The translations under genes were made by a program, and so were the position numbers. The notes below the pieces were generated by a model. The model was not told the origin of the DNA. It worked only from the letters and a program-made list of their open reading frames with translations, and searched no databases. Below are positions 5,218 through 6,016 of a DNA stretch of 6,016 nt, in pieces; within the stretch, counting starts at the first letter, position 1, and every line of letters starts with the position of its first letter. Source of the DNA: an uncultured Pyrinomonas sp. (lineage in GTDB: Bacteria > Acidobacteriota > Blastocatellia > Pyrinomonadales > Pyrinomonadaceae); contig CAKZOF010000048.1 in the NCBI GenBank assembly GCA_937135995.1, forward strand, positions 1 to 6,016, read 5' to 3'.

Positions 5218-5979
5218 TCAAGTTTGCCTGCGCCGCGGCGGCTCTTCCTCGTCGTACATCTCGCGCAACAACTGCGTGATGGGAGGCGGCGGCGCTGGTT
5301 CCTGCCTCTTCCGTCGCCGTGTCTCCCGCTTCTCCTCGATTTGAGTAGGCTTAGCTTCTTCGAGCAACGCGCGCGGCGGCGTTGCGTCGAGCGTCGCGGT
5401 CGGCTGCTGTTGCAATTGCTCACGCGCTTCGGCAAGCAAACGTGCGGCACGCGCTTGCCTCATCCGCTCCAAGCTTCTGACGGCCGCCATCAATTGTGGC
5501 TTTTCGGCCGGATCGCGTTCGAGCCGCCGGAGCATCTTCACGTAGTAACGCAACTCCGGCGACGGCACGGTGATCTTGTTCTCGTTGCCGAGATCGCTTT
5601 CGAGCACAAGGGAGAGGTAGTCGGCAGCGGCGTTCACGTTGCCCGCCTTTTTGTGGAGCGCGCCGAGCGCGAAATAGACGAGCGGCGGCGGATCTTTCAT
5701 CAAGCTCAGGATCTCTTCGCCGCGTCCGATCACCTCGGCGATTTCGTAACCGAACCAGCGGCGATCTTCGTCGCGCAGTATTTCGTTGGCCAGTACGTAG
5801 AAATGAAAGATCCCCTCGATCTGTTGCTGCTCCGAACGCTCCACAGCGCGCCAAACGAAATAGATGACGATGGCGAAAAAGACGACCACCGGCGCAGGGA
5901 TGCTCATCGTCATCATCATCGCGATGATGACGACGATGGCGAGAAATCGCTGTGCCGAATCTCTCCCCTGGTTGTTCAT
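5218..5979 (-). CDS. Membrane-anchored TPR-like protein of unknown function
   Basis: 253 residues, not recognised as a named family. Residues 12-43 are strongly hydrophobic with a central IPAP break, so either one long segment or a tight two-helix hairpin anchors the N-terminus. A mostly helical region follows (45-185). Within it PPPLVYFALGALHKKAGNVNAAADYLSLVLES (98-128) has the small/large residue spacing of one tetratricopeptide repeat. Residues 143-192 are charged helix with many Arg and Gln, possibly coiled coil. The tail is low-complexity: basic (RRRKR near 221-225), proline-rich (PAPPPP near 228-233), then acidic-basic to the end. The ATG at 5979 has GAGGA (5993-5989) at a 9-base spacing and overlaps the stop of the frame upstream (ATGA), so its start is secure. 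It precedes cinA and may be cotranscribed. A long palindrome covers codons 14-25. Scaffold or assembly roles are typical of TPR proteins, but nothing here assigns one. Confidence 0.85.
   Translation of the reverse strand: MNNQGRDSAQRFLAIVVIIAMMMTMSIPAPVVVFFAIVIYFVWRAVERSEQQQIEGIFHFYVLANEILRDEDRRWFGYEIAEVIGRGEEILSLMKDPPPLVYFALGALHKKAGNVNAAADYLSLVLESDLGNENKITVPSPELRYYVKMLRRLERDPAEKPQLMAAVRSLERMRQARAARLLAEAREQLQQQPTATLDATPPRALLEEAKPTQIEEKRETRRRKRQEPAPPPPITQLLREMYDEEEPPRRRQT
5905..5938. repeat. 34-bp near-perfect palindrome inside the 253-residue gene
   Basis: The two 17-base arms meet with no spacer between 5921 and 5922. They pair at 16 of 17 positions, with one A-C mismatch (5912/5931); the inner 18 bases are perfect. 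It covers codons 14-25 of the membrane-anchored gene, encoding an Ile/Val run followed by a Met-rich run, 41 bases past the start codon. Confidence 0.8.
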
Positions 5980-6016
5980 AACGCGCTTTCCTCGAAGATG
6001 TGCGCGGCAAATGCGC
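5976..6016 (-). CDS. C-terminal end of an unidentified upstream gene (partial)
   Basis: Twelve codons (AFAAHIFEESAL) run from the window edge to a TGA at 5976-5978. The stop overlaps the start of the 253-residue gene as ATGA, and that gene's Shine-Dalgarno lies inside these codons. This is the usual arrangement of translationally coupled genes. The fragment is too short to identify a family, and the frame could be open by chance over 36 bases; the ATGA overlap is the only positive evidence. Confidence 0.4.
   Translation of the reverse strand, partial: AFAAHIFEESAL

Noticed and set aside
4478..5344. Long plus-strand open frame (288 codons) opposite cinA
   Set aside because: It is antisense to an intact cinA with all family motifs, has no recognisable domain, and reflects the usual open antisense frames of GC-rich genes.

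Overview
This window looks like ordinary chromosomal housekeeping DNA from a GC-rich bacterium (about 60% G+C by eye). The gene set (plsY, gpsA, smpB, pepA, cinA) is universal and does not fix the taxonomy. The two uncharacterised proteins give an impression of Acidobacteriota or a relative, but that is a weak guess. No mobile element, CRISPR array, rRNA or tRNA is visible.

Layout, right to left along the minus strand. At the right edge is the last dozen codons of an unknown gene. Its stop overlaps (ATGA) the start of a 253-residue membrane-anchored, TPR-like protein of unknown function (5218-5979). A 50-base gap with a weak terminator-like hairpin separates that gene from cinA (3932-5167), a two-domain nucleotide-salvage and repair protein. 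A convergent plus-strand gene (3390-3815) encodes a small four-helix membrane protein. It meets cinA across a short spacer that carries two copies of a hairpin repeat.

Left of that gene is a 221-base divergent promoter region (3169-3389). Leftward from it runs a four-gene minus-strand cluster: plsY (acyl-phosphate glycerol-3-phosphate acyltransferase), gpsA (glycerol-3-phosphate dehydrogenase), smpB (trans-translation factor) and pepA (leucyl aminopeptidase, cut by the left edge). GpsA makes glycerol 3-phosphate and PlsY acylates it, so they form consecutive steps at the entry to phospholipid synthesis. SmpB with tmRNA tags stalled proteins for destruction, and PepA finishes peptide turnover, so the second pair has a loose protein-quality theme.

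Most of what is unusual is non-coding structure. The cinA/membrane-gene spacer holds a duplicated hairpin with one compensatory base-pair change, whose second copy contains the cinA stop codon. There is a perfect 10-bp hairpin between plsY and gpsA. A 34-bp near-perfect palindrome lies inside the first hydrophobic segment of the 253-residue protein. I see no convincing evidence of a new multi-gene system; the best leads are the repeat pair and the two uncharacterised membrane proteins.
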